DNA of 64,000 nt. Origin: Adiantum capillus-veneris. Its lineage: Eukaryota > Streptophyta > Polypodiopsida > Polypodiales > Pteridaceae. The stretch spans positions 139,264,398-139,328,397 of the forward strand of contig CM043958.1 in assembly GCA_014529385.2 (NCBI GenBank). The letters run 5' to 3'. The notes beneath the pieces were generated by a model. That model searched no databases. It was not told the origin of the DNA and saw only the letters and a list, made by a program, of their open reading frames with translations. Shown in pieces: positions 1 to 10,261 of the stretch (position 1 is its first letter; the number at the start of each line of letters is the position of its first letter). Position numbers and translations under genes: made by a program.

Positions 1-480
1 CTGATTCAATTCTGTAATGAGGAAGGATATGATATCATTACATTCCAGATAATAAGTGTTAGCCTAAGTCCAAAATCAGGATCGGAAGTCCCTGACATGG
101 AGGGAGTTGCAGATTGCTGATGCATAGTGGAAAAAATCTCTGTAAGCAACCTTGATAAAACTGATGAGGAAGCATTCCAAGACTCCACGGACAAGCCTTT
201 AGAAGACAACACAGACGACGAGTTTTCCAGCAGCTCAGACCAGGACATCAAATGGAAGGATCGACAAGTGGTCCACTATGATTTTCCAAACGAAAATCCT
301 TGAAGACGGCATAGATATCTGAGTAGATGCATGAACAAACAAAATAAAACAAAAGAAAATTTTGTACCTCTTTTAACCAACAAAATGCAGTATTTGAGGC
401 TAGTTGAAGCAACTCATTGCCTTGAAGATGAGATATCAAAGAGGTTCATGAAACCCGACTCAACCAAAAAAAAACTTGAA
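1..480 (+). pseudogene. Ty3 pol, acidic linker between protease and RT
   Basis: The first bases encode a segment like NEEGYDII, matching NEVGYDII in the linker of copy 2 (around 40.5 kb on the minus strand). It is followed by an acidic stretch with SSSSDQD, comparable to the acidic DDSGSEKEH part of copy 2. This linker joins the first protease to RT in this family. Stops and frame changes begin by about base 300. The assignment rests on collinearity with copy 2, since the linker has no catalytic motif. Confidence 0.6.
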
Positions 481-619
481 GAAGAAGAACAAACAAAAAC
501 CGCAAATTGAAAATATCTCTCAGAAGTCAACAAAATTATCCAAAACCAAGAGCAAACACAAATACAATGAATTGAAATGAACTTTGAAAGAAGTTTGGAA
601 AACCGAGTTGAAAACTGAC

Positions 620-1690
620 GATGAATCAAACGATGATAAGTTTGATGCACCTTCCCACTACAAAAGGTATACTATTCAAGACAAAAAGTTTGTAGTGCAG
701 AAGCCCAAACAAGAAACTCATATGATGGGCCTGAAAAAGCCAAATGTATAACTTAGCACATCCAGACAAGGAACCTAAATCGGCATACATTACCATGAAC
801 CTCACGGAAGAAGAAGAGCGGCTATTGACAACAACACTCAAACGATATAAAGATATGTTTGCTTGGTCATACAAAGACCTAAGGGGAATAGATCCAGAGA
901 TCTTCCAACACATGATAACCATTAAAATGATGCCAAACCACGCAAACAATGTCCTTATACATACAATGAGACTTTAAAAAAAAAATTAAGGAGGAGATAG
1001 ACAAACTAAAGGAGAGTTTATCTATGAGATTAAACATACTGATTGGGTGTCCTCAATTGTGGTAGTACCCAAAAATAATGGGAATTATAGGTCTGTGTGA
1101 ACCGTAAACAGGTAAATGCTGCCACCATCAAGGACAACTATCCACAGACCACGTCATTGAGAGAGTTGCAGGGAAGGAGGCCTATAGTTTTTTAGATGGG
1201 TTCTCAGGCTACAACCACTTGACCATAAAACCAGAAGATCGACATAAGACAAACTTTTGCAATAGAGTGGGGCATATTTGCATACGGGGTAATTCCTTTT
1301 AGCCTGACCAGTGCCCTTGCCACTTTTCAAAGACTAATGAGGCATGCATTTAATGAATATCTTAGGAAATTTTTTGAGATATATATGGATGATCTTTGTG
1401 CTCATTCACAATCAAGAAATGAACACATAGCACACCTAGAGAAAGTCTTTGAAAAGTGCAAAACTTATCGTATTTGCTTAAACCCTGAAAAATGTGTCTT
1501 CATGGTAAGACAAGGTAAAATATTGGGCCACATTGTGTCCAAAAATGGGATTTTCATTGATCAGGATAAGATACAAATAATTGTTGCACTGTCGAGACCA
1601 ACAAAAATGAAGAAAGTGTAGGCATTCATGGGTCATTGTGGGTATTATGGGCTCTTCATATACATGTATGTTGTAATAGATAAGCCTTTG
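620..1690 (+). pseudogene. Ty3 reverse transcriptase, broken
   Basis: Codes in several frames for the RT of copy 1. At 744-977 the N-terminal part reads KDMFAWSYKDLRGIDPEI, a wording typical of plant Ty3 RT entry regions, followed by the DWVSS and VCVN-like parts near 1030-1110. The 1337-1621 stretch carries the catalytic YMDD box at 1382-1393 and the connecting segment ending in GHIVSKNGI. GHCGYYG, a thumb/connection motif, follows after an in-frame TAG at 1619-1621. At least three frameshifts or stops separate these parts, so no active enzyme can be made. Confidence 0.85.
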
Positions 1691-1699
1691 TATGCCCTC

Positions 1700-2335
1700 A
1701 TTGCTAAGTTTGAGTGGACGAAATAATGTGAGACGGTTTTGCACAAATTGAAGTAGGGAATAATTTTTGCTTCAATTTTGTAGGCCCCTGATTGGAACAA
1801 GATCTTCCATGTTCATGTAGACGCATCAGCCTATGCCATATGGTGCATATTAGCCCAGCCAGGAGAGAAGTAGGCCCCTAGTTGGAACAAGATCTTCCAT
1901 GTTTATGTAGACGCATTAGCCTAAGCCATAGGGTGCATATTTGCCCAACCAAGAGAGAAGAAAATGGATTTCCCCATTTGCTACTCTAGTAGATAGCTAA
2001 ACAACGTAGAGAAAATTATACCACTACTGAGAGAGAAGTTTTATGAATGATATATACATTTAGACATTACCTACTTGCAAACAAGTCTGTTTTCTTCGTA
2101 GATCACCAAGCACTATTGTACCTAGTAAACAAACCTTGCAACACTGGAAGGATTGTCCGCTGGTTTATCATATTGCTTGAGTTTGATTTCACAATAGTCA
2201 TAAAAAAGGGGACTACGCACATGCGAGCAGATCATCTTTCGAGACTGTTTCATGAAAGGACACACCTAAAGGTGTTCATAGTGATCTTCCAGATTAGTAC
2301 TTGTTTAACATTGAAATGGTTCCAAGATTGAGTGA
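1700..2335 (+). pseudogene. Ty3 RNase H, broken
   Basis: RNase H of the pol polyprotein. The N-terminal part near 1800-1845 reads FHVHVDASAYAI, which carries the first catalytic Asp. The 2047-2331 part reads FVDHQALLYLVNKPCNTGR and ends in ADHLSRLFHE, the usual closing motif of Ty3 RNase H. The two parts are separated by a 90-bp tandem duplication and stops. The final piece is repeated again at 3363-3585 because of the larger duplication. Confidence 0.8.
1781..1960 (+). repeat. 90-bp tandem duplication inside RNase H
   Basis: 1781-1870 and 1871-1960 are two near-identical 90-bp copies that both begin taggcccct and end gagagaag. Each encodes the first catalytic-Asp region of RNase H. The unit length of 90 is a multiple of three, so the duplication alone would not shift the frame. 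Confidence 0.9.
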
Positions 2336-2399
2336 AGAGGTCATCCCTCTACTCACAATAGGATCATTACAGGTAGAAATACAACCATCAATCATACAT

Positions 2400-3359
2400 T
2401 GAATGAGAGATCTCCAGCTTGTAGAGGGACCACTTTACAAGAAGGGTAAGGACAAGATTTTGAGACTATGTACAGCCGAACAAGAATGAATACTACCTCA
2501 AACAGGCTCTTATACAACACACGGGGTTTCACAATGGAAAAACAAAAACATACCAAAGACTACATAGACTTGGGTTCTACTAGAAAAACATGGAAAACAA
2601 TGTCCATAATTACATAAAATCATGTGAAACCTGTAAAAAGAAACCACCAATAGAACATGCCGCCCTATTTCGAGTAATACAAGCACCCAAATGGAATACT
2701 TACATAATCGAGTACTTAAAAACCAAGACCTTCCCAGAGGGATGGGGTAAGGAACGAACGAGAATGTAGAGGAAGAAGAAAATAACTATTTTTGTTGATT
2801 GCAAACCAACAGTACAGGCGGGGAAAAACTGCAAGGCTAGTACTTCATGCAGGAATATGGTGGCCAACGTTATTCAGAGATGTGGAGGCATAGGTCAAAA
2901 GGTGTGATGAATGCCAACGCATAAAATCCCCTCTATGAAGAAATGAAATTCCATTACGGTCAATGATGGGAGTATAAGCCTTTACCAAGTGGGGCATAGA
3001 TATTATAGGTCCCATCATACAGGACGCATGCACAATACATCATCGTAACCACATATTATTTGACCAAATGGGTGGAAGAAAAATCAACATAGAAAAATGA
3101 TGCACGAACTACAGCTCAGTTCCTTTTTAAACATATATTTACTAGATACAGTCTACCCACTGAAATTGTGAGTGATAGAGGAACACACTTTGTAAACAAT
3201 GTCATTGAAAGCTTACTTGATGAATTCATGGTGATCCATTGCAAATCAGCACCCTATCACCCCCAAGCTAGCGGACAAGGCGAGACTACCAATAAAGTCT
3301 TATGCACGTTGCTCACCAAAATAGTGAGTGACTCAAGAACTGGTTGGGACCAGAAGCTA
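2400..3359 (+). pseudogene. Ty3 integrase, first duplicated copy, broken
   Basis: Begins with a zinc-binding module whose paired Cys are in KSCETCKKK near 2610-2645, preceded by His residues in QHTGFHNG. The catalytic core appears later: WGIDFIGP-type wording near 2985-3015 is degraded, SDRGTHF (second Asp) starts at 3171, and PYHPQASGQGE (catalytic Glu) is near 3260-3290. Asp and Glu are 35 residues apart, as expected for a DDE integrase. Frame breaks occur between modules, and the second zinc-binding module is deleted. Confidence 0.8.
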
Positions 3360-3589
3360 TATGTTTGTTTTCGTCGTAGATCACCAAGCACTATTGTATC
3401 TAGTAAACAAACCGTGCAACACTGGAAGGATTGTTCACTGGTTTATCATATTTCTTGAGTTTTATTTCACAGTAGTCATAAAAAAGGAGACTACACATAT
3501 GCGAGCATATCATCTTTCGAGACTGTTCCATGAAAGGAAGCACCTGAAGGTGCTGATGATGATCTTCCAGATTCATACTTGTTAACATT

Positions 3590-4744
3590 GAAATGGTTCC
3601 AAGGTTGAGTGAAGAGGTCATCCCTCTATTCACAATAGGATCATTACAGGTAGAAATACAACCATCAATCATACATTGAATGAGAGATCTCCAGCTTGTA
3701 GATGGACCACTTTACAAGAAGGGTAAGGACGAGATTTTGAGACTATGTACAACCGAATAAGAATGAATACTACCTCAAACAGGCTCATATACAACACACA
3801 GGGTTTCACAATGAAAAACACAAACATACCAAAGACTACGGAGACTTGGGGCCTACTAGAAAAACATAGAAAACAATGTCCATAATTACATAAAATCATG
3901 TGAAACTTGTAAAAAGAAACCGCCAGTAGAACATGCCGCCCTATTTCAAGTAATACAAGCACCCAAATGGAATACTTACATAATCGAGTACTTAAAAACC
4001 AAGACCTTCCCAGAGGGATGGGGTAAGGCACGAATGAGGACTGTAGAGGGAGAAGCAAATAACTATTGTCTGATTGTAAACCAACAATACAGGCGAGGAA
4101 AGGACAATCAATTACGATTGTGTGCTACTGACAACAAATATTTCTCTATCCTAGAACAAGCACAATCGCACTAGCCAGGGGGACATTTTTCTGCTGATAA
4201 AACTGCAAGGCTAGTGCTTTATGCAAGAATATGGTGGCCAACGTTATTCAGAGATGCGGAGGTATATGTCAAAAGGTGTGATGAATGCCAACACATAGAA
4301 TCCCCTTTGCGAAGAGATGAAATGCCATTACGGTCGATGATGGGAGCACGAGCCTTTGCCAAGTGGGGCATAGATTTTATAGGTCCTAACATACAGGACG
4401 CACGCACAATACATCATCGTAACCACAGATTATTTGACCAAATGGGTGGAAGCAAAATCAACACATAAAAATGATGCACGACGAACTACGGCTCAGTTCC
4501 TTTTGAACATATCTTTTACCAAATACGGTCTACCCATTGAAAGTGTGAGTGATAGAGGACCACATTTTGTAAACAAATGTCATTGAAAGCTTACTTGATG
4601 AATTCATGGTGATCCATTGCAAATCAGCACCCTATCTAGTATCACCCCCAAGCTAACGGACAAGCCGAGAGTACCAAAAAAATCTTATTCATGGTGCTCA
4701 CCAAAATAGTGAGTGATTCAAGAACTGGTTGGGACCAGAAGCTA
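3590..4744 (+). pseudogene. Ty3 integrase, second duplicated copy, broken
   Basis: A fuller version of the preceding copy. It has zinc-binding module 1 (KSCETCKKK near 3895-3925), then LYRRG-like and RLCATDNKY segments, then zinc-binding module 2 with GGHFSADKTAR and KRCDECQH (4185-4295). The catalytic core follows with AKWGIDFIGPN near 4360-4390. The second Asp region is present near 4545, and the catalytic Glu area is near 4640-4680 with small insertions. Stops and frameshifts remain. Confidence 0.8.
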
Positions 4745-5305
4745 CACTCAGTATGATGCTTACAAAGTAGCATGTAAAACTTCCATAGGAACCAATCCTT
4801 TTAACCTTGTGTTCAGGATTAATGAAATTCTACCCATGGAATTCTTGATTAACATGCTTCAAGTCGCAACACAATTAGGATAGACGAGACAAAAACTGTC
4901 TAAAAGACTAGACATTTTGGAGCAATTAGATGAAACCAGAATGAGAGTGGTAGTAGGAATATATTCTCAGAGATGACAAATGAAAGCTTTCCATTATCAA
5001 CATGTGATTAGCAAGGGGTTCCAAAAAGGGCAATACGTTTTGGTGTATACCTTAAAACAACACTCCAAAAAACTCAAAAAGGGAGGGATGGGCCTTTTAT
5101 ATTGCAAAGTGGCGCCATCAAGCTTGCAACATTGGCAGTTGAGGAGATGCCTAATTGGATGAGTGGCTGCAATTTAAAGAAATATCTTCTCCCAGTGACA
5201 CTAGCAAAACTTCAAACAATTCATCCAACAAATCAACGAAGAAGTCGAGCCCATGATGTTCAGGGACAGGCTAAGGAAGAGGCCAAGATCAGAATATTAA
5301 AGTGA
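4745..5305 (+). pseudogene. Ty3 integrase C-terminal domain, broken
   Basis: Encodes the region after the integrase core. The piece at 4980-5162 includes QYVLVYTLKQHSKKLKK, matching DLVLVYSPKQHIPKFKK of copy 2. The 5102-5305 piece includes MPNWMSGCNLKKYLLP, matching MANWISGGCRLKKYNLP, and ends in QAKEEAK, matching EAQEEAR. This is the chromatin/DNA-binding tail region of Ty3 integrases. There is no chromodomain. The frame changes around 5100. Confidence 0.75.
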
Positions 5306-5344
5306 AATGAGCTAGCAAACCTTCAGAGAAATTTCAAACATAAC

Positions 5345-5839
5345 AATTGTGTCGATTCTCCTCCAATAGCATCCATGCAAATGGAGCCTACATGGTTAGG
5401 TGGCATCAATCTACAAATTTGGTTGCAACTTAATGATGGTACCACCGAGCGAGCATTAGTGGACACTCGGGCAAGAGCAAATGTCATCAACTACTCCATC
5501 TTCATGAAATTGACAAAGAAATATTTATTGCCAAATACTATTGGGTTCAAAGTGGCCAACAAAGGAGCAATGAAAAGCTTGGGACATGTTAATTTACCAA
5601 TAACTATTGATGGAACAATTTATTCTCATCAATTTCATGTGGTTGCGGATACAGATCTTAATGAAGCAGATATTCTGGGATTGTTGTGGATGTGTACTTA
5701 TAAAGCCACACAAAATTGGCAGGATAACACCTTACAACTCATGCTAGATGACAAATCTTTTGCCACATCATTTGTACAATCTGATTATCTATGGGAACTT
5801 CTTCAATCAACCCCAACTCCCATACTAGAAAGGTCTTGA
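5345..5839 (+). pseudogene. Second retropepsin-like domain, downstream of integrase
   Basis: An open stretch of about 155 codons reads WLGGINLQIWLQLNDGTTER, then ALVDTRARANVINYS, then strand-like segments ending ADILGLLWMCTYKA. This is the layout of a retroviral-type aspartic protease: a D-T/S-G-A loop near the start and an (I/L)LG motif near the end. Here the expected DTGA reads DTRA, so this copy should be inactive. The homologous domain in copy 2 keeps DTGA. Its place after integrase is unusual, because Ty3 elements normally carry protease before RT. Confidence 0.7.
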
Positions 5840-5842
5840 AAG

Positions 5843-6115
5843 GTGGTCAGAAAAATATGGGTGAAAAATTCCATTATACAAACCCATCCACATAAATTAT
5901 GGATACCCAAACCACATTGTAGTGAAATTCAACCTACGCAGCACCAACAAAACCCAAGCCCCACCCAACCAACAAAAGCTCCAACTCTTGTTAAGCAAAT
6001 AGGGTCAGTACAATCACACCATCGACAACCAAAAGAAGTCATTTGGACATGGAAACAAAAACCAACTCGCACATTGGATGACTTGAACTTGAAGTCCACA
6101 TCAAAGCAATTTTAG
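5843..6115 (+). pseudogene. Pro/Gln-rich tail of the Ty3 polyprotein
   Basis: Open for 90 codons directly after the second protease-like domain. It has two related motifs, RKIWVKNS and KLWIPKPH, and a Pro/Gln/Lys-rich middle. The minus-strand copy 2 has comparable IWVPK-type repeats at 36.2-36.35 kb in the same relative place. Function unknown. No known fold was recognised. Confidence 0.5.
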
Positions 6116-6290
6116 TGGCGTCTAAAAAAGTGCCATCAATCAAAAGACAAAGCAGTGCCAGAACTTCTAGGTGCCACTGTCAAAGACCAAGAGCGTCTTC
6201 TACAACTGAGTCTTGTTCGGACCAAGCAGCTTCAAACTAACCTCAGCATCAAAAGCCCGTGAACATATGGTTCGGAACCCACATCTTGCA

Positions 6291-6870
6291 CAACACTTTG
6301 CTACCCCATGCATATTTTCCATTTGCATCCTAGAGTGTATTATTTTCTTTTTATTTTCCTTTATCAAAATTTTTAGAGCTTTTAGTTCTTAGTAGGCATA
6401 AACATGAGCCAAAATGACACCTTTCACGAAAAATAAGATGCCGAGCTAAGAATAAGTATGTATGAGTGATTGCAATAACTTTGGTCAATTAATAATAATG
6501 GTGGGTAATAATATTTTATTTTTAACACTAAAAAACTAAAAAGTGCAAATAATCAACAAAAAATAATAAGTTGAGCCAGGAAAGTCCGAATTGACTTCTG
6601 AGAGAAAATGGTGAATCTTCAAAGCAAGGGCTTCGAACATGGAAAATATAAGAAGGTTTGGCACATGACGGATTTTTAGCCAACTTGCGAAGGATCAAAA
6701 TTGCAGATTAAATGACATTTGTCGACCGAATATCAAAATGAAGAACGGTTCGAACCGTAGGTGATATGAACAGGAAAATATGATCAATGGAGGTAAGTAT
6801 GAATGGGGCATTCCGAGTAGGTAGGGAACATATAGTCAAAATGGGGCAAAATAAGCTCATTTGCATTCAC

Positions 6871-6872
<2 letters not shown>
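6291..6872. other. Non-coding, AT-rich 3' region of Ty3 copy 1
   Basis: No convincing reading frame. It probably includes the 3' untranslated part of copy 1 and flanking DNA. No LTR matching those at 23958-24333 or 46594-46964 was seen. Confidence 0.4.
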
Positions 6873-6926
<54 letters not shown>

Positions 6927-6934
6927 AGAGAGAG
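6873..6934. repeat. (GA)n microsatellite
   Basis: About 60 bp of GA dinucleotides interrupted by a run of G near 6917-6926. Open frames here (Leu-Ser repeats on the other strand) are artefacts. Confidence 0.98.
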
Positions 6935-7221
6935 AATCCTAGAAATTCCTGCGGTGTTTTTGCCTGCTGCAACGACCTCAGTAGCTCTTACTCCACCAGA
7001 TTTGACCGGTATGATCATTAACCCTACAAGAACACTTGTTTACGCTCCACACGACACCAACAATACCAAAATAGTAGATAAGATTAAATCCAAGATGGAA
7101 ATTTTGCAAGTTGTCAGAGCTAATGGGGGAGTTCAATCCTTGCCCGAAACCAAAATTCTTTCTTTAGTAGACACCTGATAGCTGGCAGAATCAACCCATG
7201 CAAAAACAGTTCAAAAGGGTT
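6935..7221. other. Short unassigned open stretch
   Basis: A 74-codon + strand frame (6954-7178) follows the microsatellite. It matches no family known to me and has no neighbours supporting it as a gene. It may be a remnant of the element boundary between Ty3 copy 1 and ACO copy A. Confidence 0.25.
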
Positions 7222-7357
7222 GGAACATGGATCATGATCCATGTTCCCCAAACCCTAAAATCAGTAAAAATTGCACAATGAGATCCCTACAAGCCCAAGA
7301 AAAAACTCCACAAATTGGAATTGCAAAATCCTTCCCAACATGGATTGCGATCCATGT
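7222..7357. repeat. Two ACATGG-type palindromes
   Basis: 7222-7247 is a perfect 26-bp palindrome centred on ATCATGAT, with arms GGAACATGG/CCATGTTCC. 7338-7357 is a 20-bp near-palindrome (ACATGGATTGCGATCCATGT). The flanks of the second (ttccc before, acctt after) match, in reverse complement, the flanks of the palindrome at 9910, so this piece lies in the opposite orientation to the leader at 9.7-10.2 kb. Confidence 0.9.
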
Positions 7358-7439
7358 ACCTTGATGACAAAATCAGGATACAAAAGGACAAGTGACCAGG
7401 CAAAATAGTCACAGAAAGGGGTCTTCAAATCATTAAAAC

Positions 7440-9703
7440 CTAATGATTATATCATGATTTTCCTATTGTACTGCTCTTGAGCCAGAGTATCCTTTAGATC
7501 TTGGACCTCTTTTGTCAGCAAGGTTGGTTTAGATGATGTGCTTGTAGAAATTGGCATCTCTTGCAAGGCTAAAAGCTGTGTCAGAGTCTTGGTGAACACT
7601 AAATAAGATTCTTGCAGCTTCTCATTTTGTTCTTTCTCCTTGGCTAGCTCTTCTTCTAGCCTCTATTTCTTGACCTGCAGATTTGTGTTACAATTGTTAA
7701 ATGCTTGGACTTCTTTGTAGTAATACGCAACATTTTCTTGTTCTCTCTTTAAGTTGGATTGGAGTTGTTGTAGTTTCTGCAACTCCATAATTTTGGCTTG
7801 TAGCTTCAGTGTGTCTTCAACTGATTTTGTTGCCTCCTTTTTTGTGTCCTCCAGCTCTAATTCTTGCAGGCTATAGAGTGCTCTTGGGCATTGAAACTGG
7901 AGATTGATCTGTTCTAAATACATGTTGATGTCAAAGGACCTAATTATTTGTGCTCCTTCCTCTACTACAACCTGCAAATGAGGCAACCTTAGTTTTTTTT
8001 TACTTCCTTTCCTTGGTCAAAAGTACTAGAATCATTCTTTGTTTTCTTGTCTATTATTTGTACTTCACGAGTTGTCAAAATTGTAGTGATCTTTGGCAGT
8101 GCTGCCTCTATTTCCTGAACCGTCTCCTTTGGTGACAACACTTTGTCTGTCGTTCATTCAGGAGGGTCCATGGTATTTTCTCTTCTTTCTGTTTCAGCCT
8201 CTGAAGGTAATGTTCCTCTTTTGGTGATGGAAGGTTTTCTTCTTGATTGTCAAGGTTGTCCATATCACCTTCCTCTTCTTGGCCTTTTGCTTTCTCCTCT
8301 ACCTCGGTAGATTTGTCTGATGATTCAAGATCATCAACACATGGAAGTTTTGCGTCGTCTCTTTCTCTTTGCTCCATTTTGCACTTAAGTTCATTCTGAA
8401 TATGTTGTTGCATTTTCCTGGCAATGTTCAAATTCTCCGCTGCCTCCTTTCTTCTACGTTGTTTGATTCTCTCTAGAACACTTCAAACTTTTTGTATTGT
8501 AGAGGCACATCTTCCTTGTCCTCTCTTTCATCATCTGCTTCCATTCCCAGAGTTCTCTTTCACTCATGCTTTTGTTGGCAAAGTCTTTCCCGTTGTGCAT
8601 GTGCTTCTTCCATTTTCTTGTGTGATAGGGATTGCTTCTGCCGCCTGGGTTGGCCTCTTCTTTAGTCTTGTGTGTCTAATTGCAAATTCACTTTTGTGTT
8701 CCTCGTTTGATGATTAATACTCTAATGGAGTTTCTCTGTCCTTTGACCTAGCTTCTTCGATGTTTGGCGCATTTGATTTTGTCTTCTTGTTGAACCTGTC
8801 TTGTTTCCTTGAGCTTTGCCTTGTTTGCTTGATCTCTAATTGAGTCCTTGTAGATGGTCCAGCTACTGGCTTTACTGCTCTTTTAGATTTCTGGGTCAGC
8901 TCTAATTGTGCTTCAGTAGGTGGTAGTTCATCAATCATACCTAACACCTCGTAAGCAATTTGAGTCAGCATTGGTCCAGCATTCATATAAAACTTGCTTT
9001 TTTGGCTTCCCTTAATGTTTGCTTCCACTATATTGTCAAGGAGGTAGTTTCCAAAATCACAGTTGACCACTCTTCCTTCTGCCAACCCCATTGCCATCAC
9101 CACTGCCTTGTGCAAAAGTGGTCCCGTGTAGTGCGATGGATTTTGTACTTTAAAATGTAGTGATATTAGTTATAGTGGCAGTTTTGTCTTTGAGTAGATC
9201 AAGTCTTAATAGGTCAACTTATGCCCTCTTTGCTTTAGAAATGCTTTATCATTATCTATTTCCTTGGTCTTTTGCAATAGATTGTGTGTTCCTTGTTGTA
9301 GGTGGAGAGCTTTGTTGATTATCTCTGCAATGATTTTAACCTTGACAGTAGCTCATCTTTGTCTGTGAGGCTGGCTTCCCCATTGTACTGAATAGAGCTT
9401 ATAAGTTCATGGGATCTTCTAAAGTATATTCCCCATGGAGGTAGTCGTAAAAAACTTTCTAGTTGTAGACATATCGCCCCTTCTAGCACTTTGGGCCTTT
9501 GGTGTAGCATCCACAGATCCCTTGGAAAAAGGGTGGCCTTTACTATCACTCCATCCGCCGGCTGCTTGGAACTTCCCAACGAATATGTTTGCACGGATTG
9601 TTTCTAACACTTGTTCAGTGATGTGAGCTTTCTCATGTGAGGAGATATCCGTGATCTCATATGGAGCCACTTTCCACTCCCTTTGTGCTTTTCTACGGGG
9701 CAT
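7440..9703 (-). pseudogene. ACO family copy A (acidic coiled-coil ORF, unrecognised)
   Basis: Read on the minus strand from an ATG at 9703 (MPRRKAQREWKVAPYE). The N-terminal part contains VFVGKF-like and RRSHELISSIQ segments that align with copy B (FRGRFKSEEG and KDYELLSMIKEDG). A middle part at 8714-9115 (QIAYEVLGMIDELPPT) aligns with RIAYHAIGMTDNLPPAPD of B. Next comes a Lys/Arg/Ser-rich linker, an acidic Glu/Asp stretch (8108-8431), and a Gln/Leu/Glu-rich coiled coil (7450-7990). At least four frame breaks occur. I do not recognise the family. Its repeated occurrence with palindrome-bearing leaders suggests a mobile element protein. Confidence 0.6.
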
Positions 9704-10261
9704 CTTGAGGCCAGTTTAAATTGAAAATAGGGTTAAGCAAATGACAAAAAATTGTCAAAAACTTGAAAAAACGCAAACTTTGACCATAAAATGAAAAATG
9801 AGCATAACTTTGTCAAAACTGTCCCAAATTTAACCAAATTTTACTAATGCATCTAAGATTACTATAGTCACATAGGCATGAGGTCACATATGAAATTTGG
9901 CTCTAAGGTACATGGATCACGATCCATGTTGGGAAACATTTTGAAGATCTGATGATACCATTTAGCAGGGCTCATCAAGGTGATGCCTTGGTGCAAATGT
10001 TTTGAGATTTGGACCATTGGTTAGGATCTTAGGTCAATTATTGGTAACTTTATTCATACTTAGAGAATTTGGGCATTTTGGGATCCAAATGAATTGATAC
10101 TTTATGGCTACGCTTTGCATGATGTTCTGACCCAAATAATGAGATTTTGTCTCTGCTTGGGCAAAAAGGTACATGGATCGCGATCCATATTTTGAAAATC
10201 TTTTGGGGAAACCTTTTGCACACATGTTCCTATAGGTTTTCTAAGCACACTTGAACTTCTT
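9704..10261 (-). repeat. Leader of ACO copy A with ACATGG-type palindromes
   Basis: The 560 bp on the 5' side of copy A has no coding signal. It holds two palindromes: 9910-9929 (ACATGGATCACGATCCATGT) and 10171-10190 (ACATGGATCGCGATCCATAT). They start 261 bp apart, and both are preceded by aaggt or taaggt. DNA between them shows no other repeat of that strength. Confidence 0.85.

Larger units (their letters stand above)
2085..4744 (+). repeat. Tandem duplication of RNase H end plus integrase (1275 and 1382 bp)
   Basis: 2085-3359 and 3363-4744 are two copies in direct order of the same pol segment, running from the RNase H FVDHQALLYLVNKP region to just after the integrase catalytic Glu. The first copy is shorter because about 100 bp around 2823 are missing. 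The missing part holds the second zinc-binding module, which survives in the second copy at about 4085-4290. The join at 3360 fuses the integrase end of copy one to RNase H of copy two. Confidence 0.9.
1..6290 (+). mobile_element. Ty3-type LTR retrotransposon, copy 1 (decayed, 5' truncated by window)
   Basis: The + strand reads through a recognisable Ty3 pol order: acidic PR-RT linker, RT (YMDD), RNase H, zinc-binding region, integrase core (D,D-35-E tail visible), integrase C-terminal domain, then a second aspartic-protease-like domain. Frames shift and stop many times, so no intact polyprotein remains. The order and wording match the minus-strand copy at 35-47 kb, which identifies both as one family. 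Gag and the first protease lie outside the window to the left or are lost. A 1.3-1.4 kb stretch is tandemly duplicated inside it. No LTR was recognised at the 3' end. Confidence 0.85.

Noticed and set aside
3669-4058. 129-codon minus-strand frame with membrane-like composition
   Set aside because: Antisense of the duplicated integrase region; the + strand matches Ty3 copies elsewhere.
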